A stretch of 42,131 bases of DNA. Origin: Zipacnadum sp036504235. GTDB lineage: Bacteria; Armatimonadota; Zipacnadia; Zipacnadales; Zipacnadaceae. The translations under genes were made by a program, and so were the position numbers. The notes beneath the pieces were generated by a model. The model was not told where the DNA came from. It made no database searches and was given only the letters and a program-made list of their open reading frames with translations. Location of the stretch: positions 1 to 42,131 of the forward strand of contig DASXVN010000036.1 of the NCBI GenBank assembly GCA_036504235.1, given 5' to 3'. Below, one piece after another: positions 14,875-22,175 of this stretch (within the stretch, counting starts at the first letter, position 1; each line of letters opens with the position of its first letter).

Positions 14875-16803
14875 ATGGCGGTATATTTACCAACGGCAGC
14901 CGTCGGCAACGGGAAGATTCTGGCCACCCTGGGCGGCGCGGGCGAGATGATGACTTTCTTCTACCCGCGCCTCGATTTTGCCCAGAACGTGCGCGAGTCG
15001 CTGCCCGCCCTCTACGTCGGCGACCCCGGACACGGCGTCTTCCACTGGACTTTCGACGCCGCCTTCCGCCGCCGCCAATTCTACCTGGGCGACACCGGGA
15101 TCCTCCGCACCGAGCTGGAACTGGCCACGCCTCCCCTGGTGATTGAGCTGGAGGATTTCTGTCCACCGGAGGCCACCGCCCTGGTGCGCCGGGTGCGGGT
15201 GCGTAATGTCGGCGACGCCCACCTGCGCGGCGCGTACTTCCACTACTGCTACCTGGCGCTCGGCGAGGTCCAGGGCAAGCAGGCGGTGCGCTGGGACGCG
15301 ACCCAGGGGCACCTGCTGCAATACTTCCGCGACATCGTCTTCTCGGTGGGGGGCACGCCGCCGGACATGTGGCGCTGCGGCCGCTCGCTGGACCAGAACT
15401 CCCCCGCTTCGGCCAAGTCGGATATGTACGACGGTCACCTCAACGGCCAGCCGGAGGACATCGGCCAGGTGGATTTCGCGCTGGGCTACCGGCTGGACCT
15501 TGCCCCCAGGGCGGAGCGCGTCATTGACCAGTTCTTCTGCGGCGAGATGAACTCCAAGCGCAGCTCCCGCCACCAGCGTGAGTTGCGCGAGCGGGGCTTT
15601 GCGGCGCTGCGGCAGGACACCGAGCAGGACGACGCGGCCTGGCTGGCGCGCGCCCCGCGCCTGAACGTCTCCGCGCCCTACCAACGCGCCTACGCCCGAG
15701 CGCTGCTCAGCATCCGCCAACTGGTGGACCGGCGCACGCACGGGATGCTGGCCGCGCCGGAGTTCGACCCCAACTACGAGCGCTCCGGCGGCTACGGCTA
15801 CTGCTGGCCGCGCGACGCCTCCGCCGTGGTGGATACCCTGCACGCCGCCGGCTACCCCGAGTACCTCGACCGGATGGCCGACTGGTACGCCGAGCATCAG
15901 CTCAGCGACGGAGTCTGGGCGCAGCGGTACTGGCTGGACGGCCGACTGGCCGCCTCCTGGGCGCTACGCGAGGACTTCCTCCAGCTAGACCAGTGCGGCG
16001 CGGCGATCCTGACCCTCGGCCACGCCCTGGCCGAGGCGCCGGAGGCCCCGCGCCACGCCAAACTGCTCCACGCCCTCCGCCAGGGGGTGCAGGCGATTGT
16101 CTCCCGAGTCGAGGACAACTGGAATCTGCAGGCCTGCGACCTGTGGGAGACCTACTGCGGCACTTTCGTCTACACCAACGCCGCGCTGGCCTGCGCCCTG
16201 GCCGCCGCGGGCGAGGTGGAGGCCCGAGAGGGCGACCCGGCCCGCGCCGCGCTGCTGGCCCAATACGCCGCGGAGTTGCGGCAGCGCACCCTGGACCTGT
16301 ACACCGGCGAGTACTTCCCGCGCGGCCGGCGCGCCGACGGCCATGTGGACCTCTCCGTGGATACCGCCACCCTGGGTCTCGTGACGCCTTTCCCCCTGGT
16401 TGACTTGAGCGATCCGCAGCAGCGCGCGCAGGTGGACGGCAATCTGGCCACCATTGTCAGGCGTCTGGGGCAGGGGCTGGGGAGCACCTGGGGGCTGCGG
16501 CGCTTCGAGGGCGACGGGTATCTCAACGGGGTAATCGGCTGCGTCAACACGCTGTGGGCGGCGCAGGTCTCGCTGAAGCTGGCCCGCGCCGAGCAGCGCG
16601 AGGACCCGGAGCGCTCGGCCCAGCACCGCCGCTGGGCCGTGGACTGGCTGGACTTCTGCCTGGCCCACGCCACCCCCACCGGCCTGCTCCCGGAGCTGAT
16701 CGGCCTCTACCCGGACGCCGCCTACTGGGCCGCCCCCCACGCCTGGGCCTCGGCGCTGTTCATGGACTGCATGCACGAGCTTTCCGCGTTGGACGCGGGG
16801 TAA
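14875..16803 (+). CDS. Glycoside hydrolase family 15 (glucoamylase/trehalase-like)
   Basis: 642 residues from the ATG at 14875. It has an N-terminal beta domain (about 1-235, GEMMTFFYPRLDF, FHWTFDAAFRR) and an (alpha/alpha)6 barrel (about 260-640). Barrel motifs are GYGYCWPRDA (residues 306-315, sugar binding), LWETYCGTF (423-431, general acid E425) and TGLLPELIGL (602-611, general base E607). The enzyme should release glucose from alpha-glucans or related substrates. There is no signal peptide, so it is cytoplasmic, as with many bacterial GH15 enzymes acting on internal glycogen, trehalose or dextran-like substrates. A longer in-frame reading starts at 14536 inside the preceding gene, but homology begins at residue 1 here. 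There is no strong Shine-Dalgarno. Confidence 0.9.
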   Translation: MAVYLPTAAVGNGKILATLGGAGEMMTFFYPRLDFAQNVRESLPALYVGDPGHGVFHWTFDAAFRRRQFYLGDTGILRTELELATPPLVIELEDFCPPEATALVRRVRVRNVGDAHLRGAYFHYCYLALGEVQGKQAVRWDATQGHLLQYFRDIVFSVGGTPPDMWRCGRSLDQNSPASAKSDMYDGHLNGQPEDIGQVDFALGYRLDLAPRAERVIDQFFCGEMNSKRSSRHQRELRERGFAALRQDTEQDDAAWLARAPRLNVSAPYQRAYARALLSIRQLVDRRTHGMLAAPEFDPNYERSGGYGYCWPRDASAVVDTLHAAGYPEYLDRMADWYAEHQLSDGVWAQRYWLDGRLAASWALREDFLQLDQCGAAILTLGHALAEAPEAPRHAKLLHALRQGVQAIVSRVEDNWNLQACDLWETYCGTFVYTNAALACALAAAGEVEAREGDPARAALLAQYAAELRQRTLDLYTGEYFPRGRRADGHVDLSVDTATLGLVTPFPLVDLSDPQQRAQVDGNLATIVRRLGQGLGSTWGLRRFEGDGYLNGVIGCVNTLWAAQVSLKLARAEQREDPERSAQHRRWAVDWLDFCLAHATPTGLLPELIGLYPDAAYWAAPHAWASALFMDCMHELSALDAG

Positions 16804-16847
16804 AGCGCCGGGAGGGGTGGGCTTCGCGATCAGTGCTTTGCGATCAG

Positions 16848-16869
16848 TGGCACCGGCGTCTCGCCGGTG
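16848..16869. repeat. CACCGGC-box repeat, intact intergenic copy
   Basis: TGGCACCGGCGTCTCGCCGGTG, preceded by CAG and followed by GATGCCGTTAGCCTATTGGCC, the same flank found after the copy at 2317-2362. It is the reference copy for the family. Confidence 0.85.
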
Positions 16870-16906
16870 GATGCCGTTAGCCTATTGGCCGTAGCCGTAG
16901 CCGTTT

Positions 16907-16932
16907 GTAGGGCGGGGGCTACGTCCCCCGCC
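16907..16932. repeat. GTAGGGCGGGGGC hairpin, compact form
   Basis: GGCGGGGG-CTACGT-CCCCCGCC inverted repeat of 26 bases. Identical copies are at 42068-42093 (same strand) and 22148-22173 (opposite strand). Confidence 0.85.
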
Positions 16933-16940
16933 GGCCGTTT

Positions 16941-16963
16941 GCCGTTGCCGTTGCCGTTGCCGT
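16941..16963. repeat. GCCGTT hexanucleotide array
   Basis: Nearly four tandem units of GCCGTT joining the compact hairpin to the cross-shaped element; the same arrangement as at 2381-2405. Confidence 0.8.
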
Positions 16964-16965
16964 CT

Positions 16966-17082
16966 GTAGGGGCGGAAGTTTTCGCGTCCGCGCGAAAATC
17001 TCCGCCCGCGTCAGGCGATAACTGTGGCTCAGAGGTAGCCGCGGGCGGAGATTCGGCGCGGACGCCGAAAAGCCGCCCCTAC
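16966..17082. repeat. Cross-shaped palindromic element, copy 2
   Basis: About 117 bases, very similar to copy 1 (2405-2522), including the TTTTCGCG-TCCG-CGCGAAAA hairpin. The right outer arm is altered (AAAAGCCGCCCCTAC instead of AACTTCCGCCCCTAC), so the outer stem is imperfect. Confidence 0.88.
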
Positions 17083-17138
17083 GGGAAACCGACCATTGCC
17101 GTCTTCCCCCTCCCTTCAGGGAGGGGGATAGGGGGTAG

Positions 17139-17217
17139 GGCCGTTGCCGTTGCCTCTGCCGTTGCCGTCCCCCCCTCTCCCAAGGTCCCCCGCGGGAGAG
17201 GGGGCCGGGGGGTGAGG
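17139..17217. repeat. Degenerate GCCGTT array followed by a CCTCTCCC...GGGAGAGG box
   Basis: GCCGTTGCCGTTGCCTCTGCCGTTGCC (17140-17166) leads into CCCCCTCTCCC...GGGAGAGGGGG and GCCGGGGGGTGAGG (17169-17217). Before it, 17107-17127 holds a small CCCTCCCT-TCAGGGAGGG hairpin. This closes an island of almost 400 bases (16848-17217) that contains no gene. Confidence 0.75.
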
Positions 17218-17299
17218 TAAAGCTGGCGTCGAGCCTCCGCCTTCCGCCTTGGCGCGGGCGGAGCAAGCTCCGCCCCTACGGGAGGGCCTTCCCCTCCCC

Positions 17300-18394
17300 T
17301 CACCGCCCCGCCAGCACCCGGTCCACTTCCTCCCGCAACTCCGCCATGAACCGCTGCTTGCTGAAGCGTAGCGCCTGGGCGCGGCAGGCGGCCTTCTCAA
17401 AGACCTGCCCCTCAAAATGCCGGAGCGCCTCGCCGAGGCACTCCACCGTCTGCTCGGCGAAGTGCAGGCCGGTCCGCCCCGGGGCGACCGTCTCCAGCGC
17501 CCCGCCCGCCCCGTAGGCAATCACGGGCCGACCGGCGCTCTGCGCTTCCACGGTGGCTATTCCAAAGTCTTCCTCCTGGGGCATCAGGAAGGCCCGGCAG
17601 GTCCCCACCCAGTAGTCCACTTCCGCTTCCTCGCGCCAGCCCAGCAGCTTCACGCTAGGCCCGGCCAGCGCCTGCAGCCGCGCCCGCTCCGGCCCGTCCC
17701 CGATGACCACCAGGGGCAGACCGCGGCGGGTGCAGGCTTCCACCGCGAGGTCCACGCGCTTGTAGGGGTTCAGGGCGCTGACCACCACGAAGTGCTCGCG
17801 GTCCTCCCCCCGCGGCAGGAAGCGGTCGCAGTCTACCGGCGGGTAGATCAGGGCGGAATCGCGCCCAAAATGCTCCCGGATACGCCGCTGCACCAGGCGG
17901 GAGTTGGCGATGTAGCGACTAGGCCGGTGGCAGGTGCTGCGGTCCCAGCGGCGCAGGTGGGAGAGCATCCGGCGGGCCGCCGCCTTGGTCATTCGTCCGG
18001 CGGAGAGCGTGGCCAGGTACTGCTCGGACCAGAACCACAGGAAGCGGGCCGGGGAGTGGCAGTAGCAGATGTGCGTGGCGTCGGGGCGCGTCCGGACGCT
18101 CTTGACCCAGGCGCTGCTCGAGGAGAGCACCAGATCGTACTCCTGCAGGGGGAGCCGCTCGGTGGCCTGCGGCATCAGCGGCAGCAGGCGCTTGTGCAGG
18201 CGTTGGGCGTGGGGCAGGCGCTGCAGGAAGGAGGTGCGCACGTCCCAGCCCGCGCACATCGAGCGCATAAGCTTCTCGTCGTAGAGCAACGTGTAGACGG
18301 GGGCCTGGGGGTACAACTCGTGCAGACAGGCCAGGACCTGTTCGGCCCCGCGCCTCCCCTGCATCAGATAATCGTGTACGAGGGCAACTTTCAT
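17300..18394 (-). CDS. GT4-family glycosyltransferase
   Basis: 364 residues with GT-B fold. The N-terminal acceptor domain starts MKVALVHDYLMQGRRGAEQ; the C-terminal donor domain includes VVVSALNPYKRVDLAVEA (203-220), VVIGDGPER (229-237) and the EX7E motif E275...E283 (PQEEDFGIATVEAQSAGRPVIA), which binds the nucleotide sugar. It transfers a sugar, probably retaining, to a lipid-linked or surface glycan; the specific sugar is unknown. There is no membrane segment. It lies 20 bases after aroE, at the end of a minus-strand run. No Shine-Dalgarno is obvious, suggesting coupling or read-through from aroE. Confidence 0.9.
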   Translation of the reverse strand: MKVALVHDYLMQGRRGAEQVLACLHELYPQAPVYTLLYDEKLMRSMCAGWDVRTSFLQRLPHAQRLHKRLLPLMPQATERLPLQEYDLVLSSSSAWVKSVRTRPDATHICYCHSPARFLWFWSEQYLATLSAGRMTKAAARRMLSHLRRWDRSTCHRPSRYIANSRLVQRRIREHFGRDSALIYPPVDCDRFLPRGEDREHFVVVSALNPYKRVDLAVEACTRRGLPLVVIGDGPERARLQALAGPSVKLLGWREEAEVDYWVGTCRAFLMPQEEDFGIATVEAQSAGRPVIAYGAGGALETVAPGRTGLHFAEQTVECLGEALRHFEGQVFEKAACRAQALRFSKQRFMAELREEVDRVLAGR

Positions 18395-18414
18395 TCAGTC
18401 CGAGACCGACGCGC

Positions 18415-19278
18415 TTACTCCGCCAGGGCCAGCAGCAGCGCCGAGCGCATGACCTCCACCGGGGCCTCCCGGCCCGTCCATAGTTCCAGCGCCAGCGCTC
18501 CCTGATGCACGAGCATGCCCGTGCCCTCCAGGGTCGCCGCGCCGGCCTCTTCCGCCGCCTGCAGCAGCACCGTGCGGCGGGGGTTGTAGGTCAGATCGCA
18601 GACCAATTGCCCGGCCTGCAGCCACTCGCCGGGGACCACGGGCGCCACTTCATGGTGGGGGTACATCCCCACCGAGGTGCAATCCACCACCACCTGGGCC
18701 GCCGCCACGACGCCGGGAACCAGGGGATCGTCCAGCGCCAGCGCGCCCAGCACCGTCTCACCCGCCACCGGCGTGAGCAGATCGGCCAGTTGCGCGGCGC
18801 GGTCGCCGGTGCGGTTGAGGATGATCACCTGCTCGGCCCCGGCGCGAATCGCGGCCAGACACACGGCGCGCGCGGAGCCACCCGCCCCCAGCACCACCAC
18901 GGAGCGGCCGGTCAGCGACCAGCCGATCTCCTCCACGGAGCGCAGAAACCCCTGAATGTCGGTATTCTCCCCGTGCAGAATCCCGTCCTGGTGCAAGATC
19001 GTATTGGCCGCGCCCAGCAGTTGCGCGTCGCGGCTTACCTCGTCCAGGTAGGGCAGCACGGCGGACTTGTGGGGGATGGTCACGTTGATCCCCGCGAAAC
19101 CCAGCCCGCGGACGCCGAGCAGCGCCGCTTCCACCTGTTCGGGGGCCACCGGGCAGGGCACGTACACCCAGTTGAGCCCGAGATGCTCGAACGCGGCGTT
19201 GTGCATGGGCGGAGACAGGCTGTGCGCCACCGGCCAGCCCATCACGCCCGCGAGGGTCGTCGCGCCGTCAATGAACAT
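18415..19278 (-). CDS. aroE: Shikimate dehydrogenase
   Basis: 287 residues; NADPH-dependent reduction of 3-dehydroshikimate in the shikimate pathway. Substrate-binding S20-L-S22 (AHSLSP), catalytic K71 in NVTIPHK, N92, and D107 in ENTDIQGF are present. The nucleotide site GAGGSARA is at 131-138, and NRT at the end of the second strand suits NADP. The C-terminal GTGMLVHQGALALELWTG is typical. The start ATG (19278) is three bases past the yqeG stop, so the two are co-translated; the yqeG-aroE neighbourhood is also known in Bacillus. Length is normal for the family. Confidence 0.96.
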   Translation of the reverse strand: MFIDGATTLAGVMGWPVAHSLSPPMHNAAFEHLGLNWVYVPCPVAPEQVEAALLGVRGLGFAGINVTIPHKSAVLPYLDEVSRDAQLLGAANTILHQDGILHGENTDIQGFLRSVEEIGWSLTGRSVVVLGAGGSARAVCLAAIRAGAEQVIILNRTGDRAAQLADLLTPVAGETVLGALALDDPLVPGVVAAAQVVVDCTSVGMYPHHEVAPVVPGEWLQAGQLVCDLTYNPRRTVLLQAAEEAGAATLEGTGMLVHQGALALELWTGREAPVEVMRSALLLALAE

Positions 19279-19281
19279 AGC

Positions 19282-19833
19282 TCACTCCCCGCCCGGACGC
19301 GGGCAAGCGCAGTTCTGCTGGGGCCAGCGGCCCCGGCGGCGCAGATACGCCTCCACGCGCCGCGCCAGCTTGCGGTTCCACCGCGTCCAGGTCAGTTCCT
19401 GTTGCCCGATCGGGTGCACCATGATGGCGTGCATGCCCATCCGCCGCGCTCCACAGATGTCGGTAAAGAGTTGGTCGCCGATCATCGCGGTCTGCTCGGG
19501 GGGGATGCCGGTCTCGCAGACCGCGCAGCGGAAGGGCCGCCGCCACGGCTTGCCCCAGAACCCCACGCCGCGCACGCAGGGGATGCCCAACTCGGCGGCA
19601 ATGTGTTTGACCCGCTTGCCGAACAGGGTGTTGGAGACCAGGCAGAGCCGAAAATCGCGCTGGGCGCGGGCCAGCCAGTCCCGGACCTCCGCGCTCATTT
19701 CATATTGCCGCCAGGCCGTGAGCGTGTTGTCCAGGTCCAGGAGCAGGGCGCGGACCCCGGCGGCCTTGAGGGCTTCCAGGTCCACTTCCTGAATGCGGTG
19801 CACGACTTGATGCGGACAGTAATTCTCAAACAT
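19282..19833 (-). CDS. YqeG-family HAD phosphatase (IIIA type)
   Basis: 183 residues. HAD motif I is D33-L-D35-N-T-L (LLLDLDNTLTAW), motif II LVSNT, then GKPW with the conserved lysine and motif III GDQLFTDICGARRMG. These match the YqeG/PGP1-like phosphatases, whose physiological substrate in bacteria is uncertain (phosphatidylglycerophosphate in plastid and cyanobacterial relatives). A cysteine pair (CAVCETG) lies between motifs. The protein starts with the ATG at 19833, 19 bases after mltG, and is followed by aroE three bases on. Confidence 0.9.
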   Translation of the reverse strand: MFENYCPHQVVHRIQEVDLEALKAAGVRALLLDLDNTLTAWRQYEMSAEVRDWLARAQRDFRLCLVSNTLFGKRVKHIAAELGIPCVRGVGFWGKPWRRPFRCAVCETGIPPEQTAMIGDQLFTDICGARRMGMHAIMVHPIGQQELTWTRWNRKLARRVEAYLRRRGRWPQQNCACPRPGGE

Positions 19834-19852
19834 GAGGGTAAGGGAACCGTGG

Positions 19853-20905
19853 CTACTGGGCGCCGCGCAGGGCCTTGATGGCCGCCAGGTGCTCGGGATA
19901 GGTGCGGGTGAAGACGTGGCTGCCGTCCTTCTTGGCCACGTAGAATAGGTAATCGGTGGCGGTCGGATGCAGCGCCGCCTGCAGGGAGGGCAGGCCCGGA
20001 TTGCAGATCGGCCCGGGGGGCAGGCCGCCGTATTTGTAGGTGTTGTAGGGCGAGTCCACCTTGAGGTCGTCCAGGCTGAGCCGGGTCTTGTGCTGGCCCA
20101 GCGCGTACTGCACCGTGGCGTCGCATTGCAGGCGCATGTTGATGCGCAGGCGGTGCAGCAGCACCCCGGCGATCAGCGGCCGCTCCTTATCCAGGAGGGC
20201 TTCCTTCTCCACCAGCGAGGCCAGGGTCACCACCTGATCGAGACCGCCCCAGGGCTTGGCGCGCGCCGTCGGCACCCAGTCCGGCGTGAAGAATTTGTCC
20301 TTGAACTGGGTCAGCATGGCGTCCACCACCTCGGTGGGGTCCGCGTCGACCGTGAAGTAGTACGTGTCCGGGAACAGGTAGCCCTCCGCGGTGCCGGAGC
20401 GGGGCGGGGTGTTGGTGCCCAGCACCTTCAGCACCTCGTCGTCGCTGGCCGCGCCCAGCAGGTCGGGCAGATTGCAGACCTTCTCCTTCTCCAGAATCGT
20501 GGACATCTCGTAGCGGGTCAGGCCCTCGGGGAAAGTCACCCGCCGCATCGCCGACTTGCCGGCGGCCAGCGTGTCCAGAATCTCGCCGGTAGCCATGTCG
20601 GTGCTCAGTTGATAGTACCCGGCCTGCAGGTGGCTGGCCCGACCGGTGAGGTAAGCCCGCAGCACGAAGGCCCAGGCGTGGCGCACGTAGCCTTGCTTCT
20701 CCAGGGTCGCGCCGATGCTGAGCGCGCCCTGCCCGGCCTCGATCTGCACCACCGCGGACTTGGCCGGGCCCTCCAGGGTCACGGGCTGCCAAGCCAGCAG
20801 CAGGCCGACGGCCGCGGCCGCCAGCACCACGACCGCCACGACCAGACCGATGATCAGCTTGCGTCGCCCGATTTTCTTCTGCAATGGACTTCTCTTAGCG
20901 CTCAT
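19853..20905 (-). CDS. mltG: Endolytic murein transglycosylase MltG
   Basis: 350 residues from the ATG at 20905. A short basic N-terminus precedes one membrane segment (residues about 17-39), then the periplasmic YceG-like domain: a LysM-like part (51-100), TFPEGLTRYEMSTIL (124-138), the GYLFPDTYYF motif (175-184), the catalytic glutamate in SLVEKEA (230-236) and RLQCDATVQYAL plus the YGGLPPGPICNPG segment near the end. It cleaves nascent glycan strands and is thought to release them from synthesis. The start overlaps the end of ruvX by 11 bases. The ruvX-mltG order is the classical one (yrrK-yrrL in Bacillus). Confidence 0.95.
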   Translation of the reverse strand: MSAKRSPLQKKIGRRKLIIGLVVAVVVLAAAAVGLLLAWQPVTLEGPAKSAVVQIEAGQGALSIGATLEKQGYVRHAWAFVLRAYLTGRASHLQAGYYQLSTDMATGEILDTLAAGKSAMRRVTFPEGLTRYEMSTILEKEKVCNLPDLLGAASDDEVLKVLGTNTPPRSGTAEGYLFPDTYYFTVDADPTEVVDAMLTQFKDKFFTPDWVPTARAKPWGGLDQVVTLASLVEKEALLDKERPLIAGVLLHRLRINMRLQCDATVQYALGQHKTRLSLDDLKVDSPYNTYKYGGLPPGPICNPGLPSLQAALHPTATDYLFYVAKKDGSHVFTRTYPEHLAAIKALRGAQ

Positions 20906-21308
20906 GGGCATCCAGGTAGCTCTGTAGAATAACCGCCGCGGCGGCCGCGTCGGTGCGTCCCCGGCGCTCCCGGGAGGAGACGCCGGCCAGGTGGAGGGCC
21001 TTGTCCACCTGGGCGGTGGAGAGCCGCTCGTCCCAGGTAACGACCTCCACGCCAACGGTGGTTTCTAGGGCGGAGATGAACTTGTCCATCTGCTCGGCGG
21101 CCGGGCCGCGCTCGCCACTGAGCATCAGCGGCAGGCCGACGACAATCTGCTCAACGCCGCGCTCGGTGACGATCCGGGCCACCCGGCGCAGGTCCTCGCC
21201 CCGGTCGTCGCGCTGGATGATCTCCAGCGGCAAGGCCATCCCCCCGGTGGCGTCGCTAATCGCGACCCCCAGGCGCGCCGTGCCGGGATCGAGTCCGAGT
21301 ATTCTCAT
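20895..21308 (-). CDS. ruvX: Holliday-junction-resolvase-like pre-16S rRNA nuclease, YqgF/RuvX
   Basis: 137 residues starting MRILGLDPGTARLGVA with catalytic D7; further motifs are QIVVGLPLMLSGE, TWDERLSTAQVDKAL and the C-terminal GRTDAAAAAVILQSYL with the last acidic ligand. The RNase H-like fold is linked to 5'-end maturation of 16S rRNA in bacteria. The length is normal. In-frame readings extend further upstream, but the family begins at the ATG of 21308. It is translationally coupled to mltG (11-base overlap). Confidence 0.94.
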   Translation of the reverse strand: MRILGLDPGTARLGVAISDATGGMALPLEIIQRDDRGEDLRRVARIVTERGVEQIVVGLPLMLSGERGPAAEQMDKFISALETTVGVEVVTWDERLSTAQVDKALHLAGVSSRERRGRTDAAAAAVILQSYLDAHER

Positions 21309-21406
21309 GGTTGGAGTAAGGTCATTTTCATGGTACATGTATCGGCAAAGCCGCAAACGAGGCCTGCAACGCGGCGCCTCTCGGTGATTGTCTGTAGGTG
21401 CGTCGG

Positions 21407-21955
21407 TTAGGACTGGCCGGGCCACTCGCGGTCCAGAATCGCGTAGTGCGCCAGATCGTACCACACGCCATCCTTCTGGAAAGCCTCCCGCAGGTTGCCC
21501 TCCAGTTGCATGCCCAGCTTCTGCATGACTCGCCCGGAGGCGAGGTTGGGGCCGAAGTGGCACGCCTCAATGCGGTGCAGGCCGAGTTCACGAAAGCCGA
21601 AGCCAACCATCGCCGCGGCGGCCTCGGTGGCGTAGCCGTGGCCCCAGGAGTCGCGGTGGTAGCAGTAACCCAGCGAACCCTGTTGCGCCTCGCCGCGCCG
21701 GTACAGCCCGCACGCCCCGAGGAGCCGCCCGCCGTCGCGAAGGGTCACCGCCCAGTCATAGTAGGTCCGCGGCTCGGCCTGAGCGTTGGCGATCACCGCC
21801 TGCAGGAAGCCTCGCGTGCCCGCCTCGTCATTCGGCCCCCAGGTCATGTAGCGACAGACCTCCGGGTCGCAAGCATAGGCGTGCACCGCCGCGAAGTCGT
21901 CCCCGTGGAAGGGGCGGAGCAGGAGCCGGTCGGTTGTGAGGGTGAGGTCAGGCAT
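21407..21955 (-). CDS. GNAT-family N-acetyltransferase (RimJ/RimL-like)
   Basis: 182 residues: LTTDRLLLRPFHGDDFAAV at the N-terminus, the core strand GACGLYRRG, the acetyl-CoA loop RDSWGHGYATEA and the terminal EACHFGPNLASGRVMQKLGMQLEG, all typical of the RimJ/RimL branch of GNAT enzymes. Such proteins acetylate N-terminal amines of proteins or small molecules; the substrate is unknown here. The gene is inserted between alaS and ruvX, which are adjacent or nearly so in many Firmicutes. No Shine-Dalgarno is seen before the ATG at 21955. The 98-base gap to ruvX has no obvious signal. Confidence 0.88.
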   Translation of the reverse strand: MPDLTLTTDRLLLRPFHGDDFAAVHAYACDPEVCRYMTWGPNDEAGTRGFLQAVIANAQAEPRTYYDWAVTLRDGGRLLGACGLYRRGEAQQGSLGYCYHRDSWGHGYATEAAAAMVGFGFRELGLHRIEACHFGPNLASGRVMQKLGMQLEGNLREAFQKDGVWYDLAHYAILDREWPGQS

Positions 21956-21988
21956 GGTTTTGTTAAGAGACGATAGGCAAAGGTCTGC

Positions 21989-22128
21989 TCCCTCCCCTAT
22001 TTAGGGGAGGGCGGAGGCTGCGCAAGCAGACTCCGGGGAGGGGTCCGCCGTTGGGCGGCCGCTAACGGCGGACCCACCCCCAGGAGTTTGCTGCGCAAAC
22101 TCCACCCCTCCCTAAATAGGGAGGGGAT
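21989..22128. repeat. Symmetrical chain of five hairpins
   Basis: In order: CCCTCCCC-TATT-TAGGGGAGGG; GGAGGCTGCGCAAGCAGACTCC; a perfect 12-base pair GGGTCCGCCGTT/AACGGCGGACCC (22040-22074); GGAGTTTGCTGCGCAAACTCC; CCCTCCCTAAATAGGGAGGGG. The outer two and the second and fourth pair with each other as well, so the whole block is one 140-base inverted repeat. It lies between alaS (downstream) and the GNAT gene and may end transcription, though no T-run follows. Confidence 0.85.
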
Positions 22129-22147
22129 TCGGAAACGGCGAACGGCC

Positions 22148-22173
22148 GGCGGGGGACGTAGCCCCCGCCCTAC
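22148..22173. repeat. GTAGGGCGGGGGC hairpin, compact form, reversed
   Basis: GGCGGGGGACGTAGCCCCCGCCCTAC, the reverse complement of the copies at 16907 and 42068. It lies immediately before the alaS stop codon. Confidence 0.85.
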
Positions 22174-22175
22174 AA

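Noticed and set aside
2381..17169. Regular hexanucleotide arrays as possible CRISPR arrays
   Set aside because: Units are contiguous GCCGTT without spacers, and no cas gene is seen. They are microsatellite-like repeats.
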